Shown here one piece after another: positions 26,901 to 39,800 of a stretch of DNA of 64,000 nucleotides. A model generated the notes under the pieces. That model saw nothing but the letters and a program-made list of their open reading frames with translations. It searched no databases and had not been told where the DNA came from. Origin of the DNA: Glossina fuscipes (taxonomy: Eukaryota; Arthropoda; Insecta; Diptera; Glossinidae); contig NW_023998562.1 of the NCBI RefSeq assembly GCF_014805625.2, positions 749,765 through 813,764 on the forward strand, read 5' to 3'. How positions within the stretch are numbered: position 1 is the first letter of the stretch; each line of letters opens with the position of its first letter. The position numbers and the translations under genes were made by a program.

Positions 26901-28660
26901 TATTTTATTCGTACAAAGAAAAGTGATAATTACGCAAGCATTATACAAAATGTGTAAATTTGTTATTGTTATTTTTCTCTTAGTGGTTTATCAGTTAGGT
27001 TGTTTTTTTCTTTTTGCGATGTACATCTTAATTAAATTAGCAGTAAATTTCAATGTGTGTTTCCAATTTCTCGTGTATAAAAACTACTAGTTAGTGCGTA
27101 GCAAATAGTTTTAAGACGTAAGAAATCAAAAAAATATCAACGGAAATAACGTAACAGCACTGAGAGCAGTATAGTCAGGCAGTGGGCAATGGCTTTTGTC
27201 GCTTTTTCTCACATCAACCTCAAATGAATGATATTTTTTTTACTGGTTTATGTTGATGTCTCTATTAATAGCTCAACTCACTTTATTATTGACAAATGTT
27301 ATTTTGCGATTTTTTCTAATTTCGAATGAAAGTTTTTCAATTGTTTTCACACATTCATTATAACCATCAATAAAAGTTGGAAATGTATTAACTTTCTCAA
27401 AACTTTTGTAAAGTCCAAAAATGGGCATTACGCACTTCATGTAATATCTGTCCGTCTGTCTGTTGCAATTTCTAGATCAGCAAAAGCTCAAACAAGTGGC
27501 TAAGTTTAAAGCTTAAGGAGAATGAATTCCTGAAATTGAATTCGTAGAGAAATACACTTTTTTTCATTATTGTAAAAAACTGGTTATTCATTTACTTTCG
27601 CGCGGAAGGAATCGCTCGTTTTTTAACAATATCCACAAAGTAACCTTTAATTGAAAATTGAAGCGCTATACGGAGAGACAAAAAGTCATCTATTAAAACC
27701 TGAGTTAAGGAGTAATGACTGCTGATAGGAGCGTAGGAGTTAGGATAGGACATTCGGGAGTATAAAGGAAAAGATTGTCTAGGTGAGTTTTGGTACATGG
27801 AAATTTCCTCATATTCATCGTTTGGCTTATCACGCTTGTGTGTCATCTCAAACGCTTCAGCTGTTGTTGTTGTTGCCGAGACCAGTCTCTAGTGATGATT
27901 TCGGTTTGTTAGAAGAAACCACAACACACTACGCCCAGCTGACACCACATATGGACCCATCATATATATTCAGCTTTATCGTCGATATTAATGTCCCGGT
28001 TACCTTGACTCATACCTATTTTATCTATTGTTCGTCTTCTGTGAAGATTTAGCAACTCTTTATTTCACATTTGGAAGGAAAAGTAAAGTTTCTCGCAAAA
28101 CAGTGAGACTTCAGTCCGCAAGCAACACGAAAAGTCGTTGTATCGAAAATGCAAAATAAACTTCTGTGGCGAGTTAATATATATCCTACACATTTTCCAC
28201 TTGATTTTGGCAATAACCTTCATGATGTTAAACTTATATGTTTTTCAAATATATGTGATACATAATTTCATAATTATTTTTATCAAGCTCTGTCAAGACG
28301 AACGCGAAATCGATTCACGTTTACTCATAATCCTTGCTAACAGTCAACGAGTGCTTACTGTACGACATGATTTTCCAAAGAAGCAGGGGATAACTGCACA
28401 GTTATATCAAATATTTAGAAACCTCGATACTATATACTATGCAGACCTTATAAGAAAATAGTAAGAAAGTGACTCTCAACCATTGACTGATACGTTTACA
28501 ACTGTCAGAGTGTTTTATAAGCAGATGCTTGACTTGATACGATGTGGATAGCACTGCAAAGTTTATAAAACTTTTTTAAGCTTTTCTTTCCTCAAGATAA
28601 AAACCATTTTTTCAAGTTTCGTCATATGCATTAAAATAATTAGAGAGTAAATTTTAGGGT
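23950..28660. other. AT-rich non-coding stretch
   Basis: No recognised gene over 4.7 kb. CTGTCCGTCTGTCTGTTGCA at 27447-27466 is a lone interspersed-repeat landmark. Frames at 27592-27846 (minus), 27783-28052 and 28138-28461 (plus, 107 codons) are open but unrecognised; they overlap or lie in AT-rich sequence. Confidence 0.45.
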
Positions 28661-28663
28661 CTT

Positions 28664-28712
28664 GAAGAGAGAGGGAGAGAGGGGAAGACAGGCCGAGAGA
28701 CACACACACGCG

Positions 28713-28757
<45 letters not shown>

Positions 28758-28795
28758 CGAGTGAGTGAGAGTGAGTGAGAAAGAGAGGGGGTGAA
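28664..28795. repeat. GA/CA microsatellite
   Basis: A purine-rich GA tract surrounds a (CA)n run (28699-28721) followed by an uninterrupted (GA)n run (28722-28754). The minus strand is correspondingly CT/TG. In flies long GA tracts can bind GAGA factor, but no promoter is visible here. Confidence 0.9.
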
Positions 28796-28799
28796 GCAA

Positions 28800-31330
28800 T
28801 TAGTAAACGGTTTAGTTAGTTATTCACAAAACTAATTTTTTTGATGTTTTTTATAGCAAAGAGGCAAAAAAATACACTAATCAAGCAGCAGCCAAGCAAC
28901 TAAACAACCAACTTTCGCTGGTTGGTCTAATGTAGTATTAAACGCGAAAGGAAGGAAAAAACCAGAAAAAATTATGAAATTTTAAAAATAGTTTCCCACC
29001 TGGTCGTTCATTAAAGACGCCACCGCTGTCAGCAACCGACAACCAGCAACCAACAACGATAACACCAAGCGCAGCTACAAAGCACAACATTGCCACAAAT
29101 GTTAATGAACTTTTGCTGTTGCTGCTGTTGTTGTTGAAGCTTTATATTCACGTTGTATTGAACTCTGTTGTTTAATGTTTTTACATGGGCATCATGCGGC
29201 TTTTGTAGTAAATTTAATATACAGGAAATTTTCTTTCCCTAAACAAAATTTTCACTGCATAAACACACATGTCCGCATGCAACATTTGCGATCTGTTAAC
29301 TTGAGAAATCTGTATAATTTACACTTCTTACTGGTATTCAATATGAAATGATTAGTAATTGATAATTTGCGGTACATTTGAATTTAAATTAAAGCTAACG
29401 CCTGACTGCTTAATTACAGATATCAGTAATGCAAGTGCTGCATATATATAAAAATCAACCTATGTGAAATAAAAAAAATAAAAATAATAAGTCATTGATC
29501 GTAGCTCTCCAAAACCATCGCGAAAAGATGAAAGAATACTATTCAAAATTTTCTCCATCCACCACATCCATCCGTTAGTCGACTTACTTATTTGATCGTC
29601 TTTTAGGTCGTTGGCCTTCGTTTATTGGCTTTCCCCTCTATGCGTGTATGTGTATCTTCTGCAATGTGTACTTCTATGTACGAGTCACGCGATTCCCTCC
29701 GCCTTTTTCGCGTCGTTCGATCTGGGCGCTTATCCATCCAATTTTGTTCGTTCACGTACATCTCCACCTGGCCCGTCTTTTCCGTTTCGGTTTCATTTGA
29801 TTGTCTGCGTTCGTCAGTCGATAGGAGTTTTTCAAGTCTGCCAGCTCATGGAAGCGTCTGCCCACCCAGGTTTTCGCCAAACTATTTCACCGCGTTTTTG
29901 AAAGTGATTTGGTTCAGTTTGGCAACTGTATATCTGGCCAAGTTTAGTATTAGAAAATAGAAGCAAACCTGATTGTAAATTCAAAAATGAAGCCTCAAAA
30001 TGGGATATAAGCATGCTTACAGTCATTAAACAGCCTATGTATTAGAGAGTGCTTGCTTTAAACTTATTAGTGATAATAGATTTCGGTCTCAAACTTGGTT
30101 CAAGGGCTCAATAAGGCTGATTGAAAAATATGATTCTCAAAGCTCAATTGAACCGAAGCATTCAATGCACAAGATTCACCGAGAGACATGCAAAGTATTA
30201 GATCTTTACGTTCAATGTTTGTGTTTAACGAATCAATCAACTGTTAAAATATTTCAGTTTTAATCAGTATGCATTTTGGTAAAGTTTTTGCGATTTTTTC
30301 CTTATTGTTTTCATACGAATGAATATATCTGCATTTCTTTGGATGTTGTTGTGGGTATTCAAAGATATTTCTTTTGTTTTCCTGCTTTGGCATTGTGTCT
30401 TCAAAAGTTACCTTAATATACAATGCCACCACTTCCTCTACGGATAGCAACATTTGTGGCAACTAACTTGTAGCATTTGTCTGACTGTATGCTTTTTCTT
30501 TCATTTTTTTCTTTTTTTTTTTTACTGATTATTTTAAAGATAAATGCAGTCAAGCGTAATAAAACATTATTTGTATACACGTATCTAGTGGGTAGAAACT
30601 AATTTTCTTTTTCCAACGTACTGATAAAGTAATTGTTTATGTGATTTTGTTCGTAAATACACACACAACTATATGGTTCAGTTTGTATTGCATATAAAAT
30701 GTTTGAATATCACATGCAAGTCTCTTTATTCACCACTAAACGCAAAGTTTTTTTTTATTTTCGCTGCAGAAGCAACAAAGTGTGATTACAACAATATCAC
30801 GCATCGACTTTTCATTGATTTGCTTATACATGACATTTGACAATGTGTCATACCAGAAATATGTCTATCAGGTGACATTGTTTAAGAGAAATTTGTCTGG
30901 CTGTTTAGTTCTGGCAATAAGTAAAAAGAAGAAATGAACCCTCTATATGAGGGACTTGGATAAAAATATCCAGTAAAATGTGCCTACTGCGTTTTCCTCT
31001 CTTCGATCCGACCGCTGTTTAAAGAAACGAATAGAGAATAAGCAAACATCTTTCTTTTTGCTCAGTTCTCTACATTTAACAAGTAAACATATTGTAGTTG
31101 GGGATAGCCACCATTAAGTGCCCTACTTCACCATCCTTAATGCCCTACATTTATTTTCCTGATAGAAAACCAAAACTGATACTTTGTTTTCCTAGAAAAG
31201 CACGTTCTTCGTGCAAGCCCTTATAGGCAAGGAGATCTACAAACTGCCAAGGTAGTGCAAATTTAGCAAATTAAATTTTCTTGACGAAAATCTTATTAAT
31301 CTTCAAATATTTCTCCCATAAGGTATTAAA
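28800..31330. other. AT-rich non-coding stretch
   Basis: Contains CAA/CAG-rich fragments at about 28885-29100 and a mildly GC-richer patch at 29570-29880 with two overlapping short frames (29611-29901, 29625-29960) that I do not recognise. Confidence 0.4.
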
Positions 31331-31379
31331 AATTAGACTTTGTTGGCATATAAAAACTTATTTTTCATGGGAATTTTTC

Positions 31380-31790
31380 CACGTAGCGGGCTGAGAAAAT
31401 AGAGCTACGTTATTCAAATTTTGTAGACGAGTTAGTCGTACGCTTCTATTTTCTTCATACAATATTGAAAATTAAACCACATTTCTTTGTAAAGGCATAC
31501 GTTTCGTAGGAACGGTTGTGCAACAAATGATCCGATAAAATTCACTCACAGTACCATTCGTCTTTGGGACAAAAGACGTAGTTTCCGATTTTCAGATTGA
31601 ACACAAAAATGTGTGGACAAACAACGGTCAGACATGCCGAGAAGCTAATATTTATTCAGGAAAAGTTTTTGAATCGATCGGCATCGTCGAAAAAGGACCT
31701 ATCGCATGCCATTGCGAATGTTACAAACCTTTTCTCAAAATTATTGTAAACTCACCCAGAAATGATGTAGGGTAATTTTAGGAATTTTTT
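31380..31790 (+). repeat. interspersed repeat copy related to 17.1-17.9 kb
   Basis: GATTTTCAGATTGAACACAA AAATG, GTGTGGACAAACAACGGTC, GAATCGATCGGCATCGTCG, ACCTATCGCATGCCATTGCG and TTGTAAACTCACCCAGAAAT follow the same landmark order as 17690-17885. Non-coding, blurred ends. Confidence 0.5.
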
Positions 31791-31799
31791 TCAATTTCT

Positions 31800-33889
31800 T
31801 AAAACAAATTTTAAAGCAATACTTTGAAGAAATGTTTATAGAGAATTTTTCGACAGAGAAAATGTGTTTTCCGAAAACTTTTAGAGTTGCATTAGCCAGT
31901 TACTTTACATTACATTAGCCATTACTGCGCAGCGCGCACAAGAAAATCGGTGATACAATAATATATAATATACATAATGAGAGCTCAATTGCTATGATAT
32001 TTTCACACTGGAACTTGCAATCTTTTAAACTTCTCTGTAAAGTAAGTCAAATTATTTCATTTCTTTTGCAGAACTGTTTTTTTCGTCCACATTTTACGGT
32101 TCCATGCAGAAATTTCCAAAAATATTCCTCACGTCAAAATGATCTTGCCAAATTTCAATGTTATATCTTAATTCTTGCTACTTTGACAATTCCGTAAGCG
32201 AAGTGAATCGAATTTCCTTACTTTATATGTTTATAGATTTTGTTGTTGATTGTTAATGCAAGTAAAAACCATAAACAATTTCTGAAACATTATGTGCTTC
32301 ATAAGCATTTATTTAAAGTTTCAAAGTTGAAACGAGCCAAATTGATGTATTCGGTACTTCCAGTACTAATAAAGCACTTGATGCTCTATTTGTATTTAAA
32401 AGAAAAACGCATTTGGTTTAATAAAAAGATTCCGAGATAATAACTAAAATGTCATTTAAACCGGAACTTCAAGTTAAATTCATTAAATTTTGCAAATTTC
32501 AGAATTTATTCTACAAAATTGCATATAAATGAGCAATAATTGTCGTGTTAAAAAATGTTTGATAATTTTTAGAGAATTATTTATTTCATTTGTTATAACG
32601 GAATTAAATGAAAAGCTATAAAAGCATTATTTTTGGTTCAGGATGAATCTACTAATACCTACTACAATTTGATTTTACATTTGATATAATGAAAGATGAA
32701 GAAATATAATCATGATTCAAATGGCATTATACGTTCCGTATATTTATATTGTATAAATTTCATAATTATGTCTACGCAACTTGGCAGCACTTCGTTACGT
32801 ACACTGAACGACTAATTTACATATGATTTTTTAGTAACTGTGACCAGGGCCGCAGGCGGACTTACACGATTTTCGAAAAAAGCGTAAAGAGAGTGAGAGA
32901 AAAAAAACTCTATTCGAGTTTTCGACAAAATTTTGAGGCGGTGATGATGCATTTAACAGATTGCATTTAAACTTTCCTTCAACAAAAAAAATAATAACTA
33001 AATATATTAAGTGTTAAATACTGGATTATAAAACGTGATGAGAGAATTATAAAGAGAAAAAACTATTATTATAACGACAAAATCTCAGCCGTTAAGTCTA
33101 AACAATTTACTTGAAACTTGGCTGTTGTTTCTGGTCACTGTTTTTTCTGTAATTCCATAGTTTAAGTGTTTAATCTTAAAAGTGTTGCTCATCTCGACTG
33201 AATGTATATTGCACTCAAAAAGAACAGATAGAGAAAGAAATAAATCAATAGGTATAACCTTAGAAAAAAATATTTCTGTAAAAGAAGAATAAAAATTGAT
33301 TAATTTATTCCTTTTCTTTACATCGCCGCAACCCGAAGAGCTCTTTCCGAATTCCGCAAAATAATTTTAGCCGCTGCTGGACGTAGTTACGGAATATAAT
33401 TTAGGTTACTTTTGTAATTGTAAATGTAAATGTGTGCGTAATGTAACCGTTTGCATATATATTTCATTTCATTGTAATTCTATAAAAATTCTAATAAATA
33501 AAATATTTACATATTAAAGAACAGAAATTCATTTACGTTTTTTAAAAAAGTTTCCGGTATCATTTGCATACAGGTCTACAATGAGTTTTGTTTTTTTTTT
33601 TTTTGCTTATTTATTGCACTTTTCGAAACTTGATGACATTTGTTTTCACTTTTTTTACACCCAGGTTCGCATTTGCATATACAAATGTAAAGTACACGAA
33701 AACGAATAAACGCGTACGTATGTATGTGTGTGTATGTATGAAATACAAAAAGTAACCCCCAATCGCACAAATTAACAAATGACTCATAGAGTCGTGAGGT
33801 CGTTTTATTTTGTTTTTGCCTTTGCTTCGTCGTTTCCTGTAGTAGTAGCTATGTGAAGGAAATATTTTGTGTTACTCTCTACGTAATAC
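31800..33889. other. AT-rich non-coding stretch
   Basis: No recognised gene. GTATGTATGTGTGTGTATGTATG at 33717-33739 is a short TG/TATG microsatellite. Confidence 0.4.
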
Positions 33890-34365
33890 TTGCAGGCATT
33901 TGCTTTTATGCCAAAACGTTTGCAACGTTCAAAAGAAAGCATCAGAAACCCCACAAGGTATATATATTCTCGATCAGCATCAAATTCTCAATCGAGTTCG
34001 GCACGTCCGTCTGTGAGACTGTGCGTCTGTCCGCCTGTGTAAAGTCTGTTGTAAACATTCCGCTGGCCGCAAAAATGAAGCTATCTATTCCAAATTTGCC
34101 AGATAGATTGGAAGTTCTTGCTAGCACGTTAGTATTGAAACTGGGCCAAATCGGTCGAAGGACATGCCCACAGATTCACGTAAACTGAGAAAACCTTTGT
34201 TTTTCAAAAGAAAACAAAATGGCTTTTGGTTCATTATTCACGAACTATAACAGATGATTAAACGAAATTTGGACTCATATTCTCTGGGCGACGACGTAGC
34301 ATCTGCATAAAACTGTGAAAAGTTTATTACGCCTTCCTGTGTATGAAAATTTAATTTTTTTCAAT
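33890..34365 (+). repeat. interspersed repeat copy 1 of the 34-37 kb cluster
   Basis: Landmarks in order: AAAACGTTTGCAACGTTC, AAGCATCAGAAACCCC, TATATATTCTCGATCAGC, TCAATCGAGTTCGG, CGTCCGTCTGTGAG, GGAAGTTCTTGCTAGCACG, GGGCCAAATCGGTCG, then TGTGTATGAAAATTTAAT. The translatable frames seen here are incidental. Confidence 0.6.
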
Positions 34366-34369
34366 ACCT

Positions 34370-34735
34370 TTATAAGGCGCAGAAACAAGTTTCAAAACCC
34401 TACGATTTATATAATTTCTTACTCAGTTTCAAATTTGTAATACACCTAAACATGTCCATCTGTTTGCCTGCGCAACGGGTTGATACTTGTAGTAAATATT
34501 CTTCCATTAGCGAGAGTGAAGACATCACCTGCAAATTTGCCAAAGAATTTGAAAGTGAATAAACTTTTCCCAGGACACGCCTACAACGCCCAGACGTTTA
34601 TGCGACAAGAACGTTTATTTTGAAGAAAGGAAAAATCATCAAATCAAATTTCTTTTTTGTCATTTTTATATAACGGTGGTGGGTATAAAAGATTCGGTCA
34701 CAAACGAATATAATTTTCTTACTTGTCTTTATTCA
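34370..34735 (+). repeat. interspersed repeat copy 2 of the cluster
   Basis: Head eroded; body has GCAAATTTGCCAAAGAATTT, CGCCTACAACGCCCAGACG and TATGCGACAAGAACG, ending GGTGGGTATAAAAGATTCGG and TTTTCTTACTTGT. Body and tail are closely similar to copy 3. Confidence 0.6.
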
Positions 34736-34739
34736 TTTT

Positions 34740-35744
34740 CTGTTTATCTTATATATTAATATATTCATGTCTGCCTAGGGTTTGTGTTGTATTATGAACG
34801 TGGAGGGTGTTGAGTGTGTAGTCATGTGCAAAGTTCTTTTTTTGTTGCTGTATATGTTGTAGTTTTATGTGCATTTTTTAAGAAACCCTTTAAAGAGATC
34901 CAATGAAACTACGACACAGTCTACTTAACAGACAACAGCGACACACATGACGCAAACACTGAAGTAATTAGCGTTTTTTCTTGAAAGTAATTTAATTAAA
35001 GAATTGTTTATGTATACATTTTTTTATTTTTTCTCTTTTTGAAGGTCCAAAGCCTTTCACTTCACCTACTATCGAAACTTATATCAATTGTTTTCGCTTT
35101 GTTGTTTCTCTTTGTTTAGTGTAGCATTTCACCAACACCTTAGGAACCGCATCGATAGCAATTATTATTAATTAAAAATTAGACAAATATTTGCTGTTTG
35201 CAGGAAAAAAAAAACCAAAGCAAACATCGCCTGACGTTTATCAATAAATATGCATCATCACAACAACGGAAAACCAAAACCAACACTAGTAGTGCCAGAG
35301 ATTGTGTGGTGTTTGTTAAAAGTATAAATCATTTCTCAACATAACAACATAAAAAAGAAGCAGAAAAACTGCATCGAAAAACGAATGCTGAACACTCAGC
35401 ACTTCACATAATTTGCTGTTAATTGCTTGCTTTAGAAGCCGTAGGCCATACTTTTTTATTTCCAAGTCGTATTACAATTTTTATAATTTTGGTGATCTTG
35501 TGGCCGTTTCATTCATTTCTAAGTGCCTATCTGAAGTATCGTAATCACGAAATGTACAAAAAATGATTGAAAGGACGCACCCGTGTAGATCTGCTCGAAA
35601 TCTTGCTTTCATAGATAATGTATAGTTTTTCCCTAATAGGATTCCCTAGCGTCTCTAGATATTGCAATGAATTGGCAAACAGAAACGCAAATACGAGCAG
35701 ACTACCATTCCTAAATCGACTCCAAATCAAAAGCTGGTTATTCT
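34740..35744. other. non-coding stretch between repeat copies
   Basis: AT-rich, no gene recognised; CAACAACGGAAAACC-type fragments at about 35259-35285. Confidence 0.4.
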
Positions 35745-36135
35745 TTCTGGGCGTTTGCAACGCTCAGAGATCCCGCAAAGTATATATATTCTTGATCAGT
35801 ATCAAATTTAAAATCGATTTAATTATGGCCGTCTGTTCGTCTGTCCATTTATCTGTTTGCGCATGCCTGTGGTATCTGTAACATTAGTAGTAGTTAGCGG
35901 AAAGGAAGATACCATCTACAAATTTGCAAAAGAATTTGGAAGCGACTTAAACTTTTGCAAGAACACGCTTACAACGTGCGCACGCCTATGCGACAAAGAC
36001 TTTTCAACCGCGCCCGCTTCTTGTTATAGAGTATGAAAATTTAGTTTTTTTTACTTTTTTGTCTTTTTTAAGATAACTGTGGTGGGTATAAAAGATTCGA
36101 TCACGAACGAATATAAATTTCTTAATTGTTTTCTT
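35745..36135 (+). repeat. interspersed repeat copy 3 of the cluster (most complete)
   Basis: GCGTTTGCAACGCTCAGAG, TATATATTCTTGATCAGT, AAATCGATTTAATTATGG, CCGTCTGTTCGTCTGTCC, CAAATTTGCAAAAGAATTT, TATGCGACAAAGAC, TTGTTATAGAGTATGAAAAT, ending GGTGGGTATAAAAGATTCG then CGAACGAATATAAATTTC. It serves as the reference copy in this window. Confidence 0.65.
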
Positions 36136-36486
36136 TTTGTTTATGTTATTTATTTGTTTATGTATTGTTTTTTTTTTTTAAAGATTAAACATTCTTTTAG
36201 TCATGCAACCTTTAAAAGAACCACAGATGATTTTTATGTTTTACTTCTAAAATATCCGAAGGAGTCGGTTCTCCTACGGATGAGTTGTTGTTGAAAGGCA
36301 GTGAAGTGCGCTGCCTGCTATTTAGTCTATAACAAGCAATAAGATAAGTAAATGTTTTGTTTTTGGTTAATAATAATTTGTTGTTTTTGTGGTTTCACTT
36401 TACATGTTTAACCGTCTTACGTCCACTGGATTGCAATGCGAATGAAAAACTTTTAGAAAATCTTCAGCAAATCTTCTTTTACTTCC

Positions 36487-36800
36487 TTTTTATACCCATA
36501 AGGATAAGGGTTTTTTTTTTTTTCAAAACGTTTGCAACGCCCAGAAGGAAGCATCAGAGCCCCCGAAAAATATTTATATTCTTGATCAGCACCAAATTCT
36601 AAATCGATCTGTACATGTCGACCTGTCTTTGTGTTTATTCGTATGTGACAAAAACTTTTATATTAAAAAAAAAAAGAAAGTTTCGCGCACTCCTTATTAT
36701 AGGGCATGACAATTTAGTTGTTTTACTCCTTTTATTGTTTTACGATAACGATAATGGCTGTAAAAGTTCGCTCACTGCTTTCAAAAATGTTCGGGGCAAA
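36487..36800 (+). repeat. interspersed repeat copy 4 of the cluster
   Basis: AAAACGTTTGCAACGCCCAG, GAAGCATCAGAGCCCC, ATATTCTTGATCAGCAC, TAAATCGATCTG, then a shortened body, TTATTATAGGGCATGACAAT and GGCTGTAAAAGTTCGCTCAC. An internal deletion removes most of the body. Confidence 0.6.
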
Positions 36801-39800
36801 CGTGCCATAAAATAAATAGTTTTTATTAGAACGAAAAACTGACTGCAGCATAATGAAAAAATAATTCCCATAATTTGACGTTAATACCGTAGTCCACATG
36901 CCCGTTTGCCCATTCGACCGGGAGCCCTCGCGTCCATTAAGCCATCTATACGTTTACACACCTCCTCACATGTGTACCAATGTGGTCTTAATAAGCTTAT
37001 TGCAAATACGAACCAAGAAACTGACCTGCAAAGCACTCGAAATGCGTAGTAGACGCTCTTTACTTTGCTCTTGTTTTTATTTCCATCGGGCCTCTGTATG
37101 GGAAAGAAGATACGTGGCAACGATTTTCAATGTTTAGAAGTTTCACTCGAAAAACGGTTTTACAGAAAATCTTTCACTCACCAAGAAAATATGCTACGAA
37201 GCTATAAAACACTTTCCAGTGCTATTCAACGCTTCGTTTTGATGCTTTCGTGTAAACAACTTTAACATGCGAACAGTTTTCTTTGTATGACAATCGTAAG
37301 CGGCTAAGCAGCGATTGATGCTTTTTAACTTAATTTGACCGTTCACTTATTGGCGTCATTAAATCTCAACTTACTGGTGCCCTTCCTGATGTTTGGGAAA
37401 AGCTAATGGCGGTCTTAATATCCACCCTCTACATGTCGATTCTTGCATTTCTATAGATAATGAAATTAGCTACGTAGAAAGAGCTTTTTTTCTATTTTCT
37501 GTTCATATGCAGTACCGAGGCGAGAAAATATATTTAATTTGTTATTCCATTCAGAGAATACGAATGAACGGTTCTTTGCAATGTGCAGGTAATTCATTTT
37601 CACGAGCTTTTGAGTAGGCTTCCATTATAGAAATAAAGAATACGCTTTGGAAAAGCCATTAACGTGATATTTTCACTGAGCTGCCGATCACCCTGTCCCT
37701 GTTTGTCGAACTACCAATGTATTTGCTATCGTTTATCGTATCTTTTATCTGCCCACCTGTTACATACACTCGCACTTTTCCCGTAAGTAATTTTCCGTTC
37801 GTCCATTCACCTGTCCGTCAATTTACATGTCTTTCTGCGTATCCGTTTTTTGAATTCAGCGTACAAGTGTTTCACCCATCCGCTTGTTCTTCTATTCTTC
37901 TAAAATTACAAAAACATTGGGGGCGATATTTCGAAGACTCGTTCGCTTGGAAATCTTAGCGACAAAACTAAAAAAGCCCCAATAATAAGTCCACAAGAAA
38001 AAGCTTCGATTAAACTGTATTTGGTGGGCATTCCTTTTCATACGTTTCTATTTCTTTTTCTTAATTTCTTTCTAACATTTCATTAAAGAAAATTGTTGTT
38101 TGATTCTTTTATTCATCTCTTTGGTTAGCACTTGTCTCAATATAGAGAGTGTAATAGCGCGTCACACCAAATCTTTATATAGATCAATTTTATGTAGATA
38201 TGAATCAAACAAACCGCCGAACATCGTTGACGATGTTTTCGTTTTCCAAAGTAAAAGTTACTAAATAATCAATGATGCATAAATAAAAAAATATAAACCA
38301 AGCAAAATTAATAAATTATGGCTATAAAAAAGTAATGCAAAAAACTATAATTTACGACTTAAAAAAAAAAAATTACTTTTTTTGAGAAGGATTTTCATTT
38401 TAAGTATTTTAAAAGGCAATTTTCTCTATTTTTTTGATGGATACCAAAAAAATAGTTAAACGTTAAGCAATATAATGTGATGCTTGTGGAACATTTCACT
38501 CTTATAAATAAAAGCTTTACATTATTTAGTGTGAAGTGTAACACATAGTTACAAGACGTAAACACGGCCATCGATATTATCTTCAGCTCTCTAGTGTCGG
38601 CCACATAAAAATTGCTTTTTTCTTTCTTTTTTTTTTACAATATACAACTAACTATGACTAACACATGCGGTAGCTCAGACGGCAAGAACTACAACTAGGT
38701 GGCCGTAAAGCGATGGTGGGTGAGAAATTCAAATAAATAAAAAATTGCGTGTTTGTAACCACCCAGCATTGGTGCTCATCTCTATGTTCTATTATCTGAT
38801 TATGTTAGCATTTCTTCACGTTAACCAACACATAGGAGTACCAACCAAACCGACTTAGCTTTTTTAAATCTTTGTGTAAAAAAAGTTTATTTCTTGGGCA
38901 TTATATCAAATCAGAGCAACTTTGTTGCAATATCTTTTTCCGTCTCTTCTTTAGTGTACTATTATCTTTACTCTTCAAAAGTGAAGAAAAATGTTAGGTT
39001 GTATGAATAAATAACAACACACTTATCGTGAAAGGTAGCACTAATTCAATATCAAAAAATCAGAGTTAAACGCGTCTTAGTACGCGAATTGTATGTTCTT
39101 CAAAAAGAGAGAGAGAGGAAAAGTTATCAACAACAGAATGCAAGAGATTCTATTAGTATACGAAAGTAAAATGTACGAAAATAGAATAAAAATGTTTCAC
39201 TGTCATGAATATAAAGTAAAAAAGACATATTTTCGAAAAAAATAAGTAAATTGGACTTGGAAACGACTCTCCGACAAAGTAGAAGGTAACCATGACTTTC
39301 TACTCTTTTTCCACGGATCAAAATACTTACCACTTTTCATCGAAAAGTTAGACAAGATTTAAATTAATTCACTCTTCGTAGAAGAAAAGAAAGAGCAAAC
39401 CAAGGACGGCTAAGATCAAAATAAGTGCTTTTATATTACTTCGCCAAGTAGTGTAGAGAGGTCGAACGGGTGAACGCATTTACGAAATGTGTCCTCACAA
39501 TTTACTCAGCAACGCCTATAGATGATGTTTCATTAATGGATGATGTCGATGAACGCAGCATTCGTCAGAAATTTAATAAAGACTACATATCACTCAAGAG
39601 CTGCAAGGATCCAAAGACCAGCTTCTTTTAAACATAAGGTTCTGAATCAAACATATCTAGACTTTATCAACTTGTATGGTAACTCTAAAGTTTCTTTAAA
39701 TTAAAAAGGGAACATTGAAATATGGTTTAAGGGACAAAGCCATTGTACATTTTTCATTGGCTTACTAGATGCTCCGAGTCTTCCAGAATATGTCTACGGA

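Noticed and set aside
28138..28461. 107-codon plus-strand frame
   Set aside because: Internally AT-driven first half and no recognisable family; kept only as a note, not as a gene.
37330..37620. Possible RT fragment (TGALPDVWEKL resembling the Jockey SGxFPxxWKxA block)
   Set aside because: Only one short block matches and nothing before or after follows the RT order.
38665..38735. GGTAGCTCAGACGGCAAGAAC, resembling a tRNA D-arm
   Set aside because: No B-box at tRNA distance and no acceptor or anticodon stem; chance resemblance.
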